From positions 1,426,001-1,490,000 of the forward strand of contig NZ_AP018933.1 in assembly GCF_003610015.1 (NCBI RefSeq): a stretch of 64,000 nt of DNA, read 5' to 3'. The DNA comes from Zymobacter palmae (lineage in GTDB: Bacteria > Pseudomonadota > Gammaproteobacteria > Pseudomonadales > Halomonadaceae). The translations under genes and the position numbers were made by a program. The notes beneath the pieces are model-generated. The model saw only the letters and a program-made list of their open reading frames with translations. It made no database searches and was not told where the DNA came from. This document shows, piece after piece, positions 63,432 through 64,000 of the stretch. Position 1 is the stretch's first letter; every line of letters starts with the position of its first letter.

Positions 63432-64000
63432 TCAATCCTCCTTATGGAAGACGTCGGCATCCGCACTGATGAACTCTTCTGCATCAGCGTCACGAGGGCT
63501 ATCCCCCAAGTTTCGCAGCAGAAGTTTGCAATTCTTCGGCAGCGTCACATCCAGCGCCAGCGGCTGAACCTGCATACTGATATGTTCGTATTCCTGCATT
63601 TCGCCATCGAGATTGATCGGCATCGCCTCATCGCACTCGAATTCAAGACTGGGGACCTGAAAATAGCGCACGAGGTTACCGTTGGGGGCCAGACGCTCAA
63701 GGTCACGAATCAGGCGCGGCAATTCCCAGATACGAAACGATTTCAGCACCAATACATCCAGCAGGCCATCGTCGATATAGGCGCGCGGTGCCAGTTCCTG
63801 AGCCCCTCCAGCCTGCCGCCCATTGCCAATCGCAAAGATGACCGTCGATACATCTTCTTCAAGCCCCGGTAACTTTAGACGCCCCTTATAGGGGGAAAAG
63901 TTCAAGAACCGAAACGCGCCGACCAGTGAGTAGGCCCCACCGCCCAGTGTCTTCTTCAATGCGGCCGGCGTAGAGGCCGTCACCTTGGCCCCAAATCCAC
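63432..64000 (-). CDS. YegS/BmrU-type lipid kinase, C-terminal part (partial)
   Basis: The gene enters from the right edge and its last 189 residues are visible. GFGAKVTASTPAALKKTLGGGAYSLVGAFRF, VIFAIGNGRQAGGAQELAPRAYIDDGLLDVLVL and the beta-sandwich end NLDGEMQEYEHISMQVQPLALDVTLP match the C-terminal domain of diacylglycerol-kinase-like YegS proteins. The N-terminal catalytic GGDGT region is outside the window. The acidic tail (DADAEEFISADADVF) is unusual. A GTG at 63983 is not the start, since homology continues upstream of it. Confidence 0.88.
   Translation of the reverse strand, partial: GFGAKVTASTPAALKKTLGGGAYSLVGAFRFLNFSPYKGRLKLPGLEEDVSTVIFAIGNGRQAGGAQELAPRAYIDDGLLDVLVLKSFRIWELPRLIRDLERLAPNGNLVRYFQVPSLEFECDEAMPINLDGEMQEYEHISMQVQPLALDVTLPKNCKLLLRNLGDSPRDADAEEFISADADVFHKED

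Noticed and set aside
1-64000. CRISPR arrays, rRNA or tRNA genes, and prophage structural genes
   Set aside because: No spaced palindromic repeats, rRNA stretches or clear tRNA cloverleafs were seen; the only tandem arrays are the 7-bp and 6-bp repeats.

Overview
The window looks like chromosome from a gammaproteobacterium. FepBDGC, EntCEBA, PtsJ, SrkA, NfuA, YmdB and the YjfJKLMC-type genes are all close to enterobacterial-style proteins, but their order is not enterobacterial. The moderately high G+C, a solitary YidD, a PehA-type polygalacturonase pair and a KfrA-type coiled-coil protein would suit Halomonadaceae (Zymobacter/Carnimonas-like). That placement is inference; no rRNA or tRNA gene lies in the window to confirm it.

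Layout. 0-6.5 kb: SohB protease, YhhQ queuosine-precursor transporter behind a structured leader, a 7-bp tandem repeat, YbfF-type esterase, a small inverted-repeat element, YmdB macrodomain protein, MntR, and a KfrA-like protein. 7-12 kb: a four-gene peptide/nickel-type ABC importer whose two permeases are fused, with a Zur-type operator just before its first codon; a Zur gene lies at 29.3 kb. 12.3-14.5 kb: cytochrome b561, a secreted protein and a decayed ribB. 14.9-24 kb: divergent, Fur-boxed fepBDGC and entCEBA (catecholate uptake and 2,3-dihydroxybenzoate synthesis and activation). 24-31 kb: LysE exporter, a lone tyrosine recombinase, SufE, a LuxR solo, YidD, HisI, Zur and a pirin. 31-36 kb: carboxylesterase and two tandem PehA polygalacturonases. 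36-43 kb: PhzF protein, a frameshifted MocR regulator, PtsJ, a glutamine amidotransferase, and a DapA-like aldolase with a nucleoside-gate transporter.

43.2-49 kb is the most mobile-looking part. It is a defence island with a type I Thoeris system (ThsA with SIR2+SLOG domains, a DUF1863-type ThsB, a second TIR protein) and a third TIR gene pointing the other way. Gene remnants flank it. The right edge cuts into a serine dehydratase gene of which only a damaged 3' fragment remains. 49-54.4 kb is a YjfJKLMC-type operon with an extra DUF1190 protein. 54.5-64 kb is housekeeping: DUF445, MntH (with possible MntR sites), NfuA, a candidate structured small RNA, FolE, SrkA, a DUF481 barrel, a GNAT protein, a lipoprotein and the C-terminal part of a YegS-type lipid kinase.

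Metal homeostasis recurs throughout: Fur (Fe), Zur (Zn) and MntR (Mn) sites or regulators sit with plausible targets in the same window. Several genes are visibly decaying (ribB, a MocR gene, the serine dehydratase, an island gene with two stops), and there are two short tandem repeats plus a small duplicated piece of nfuA.
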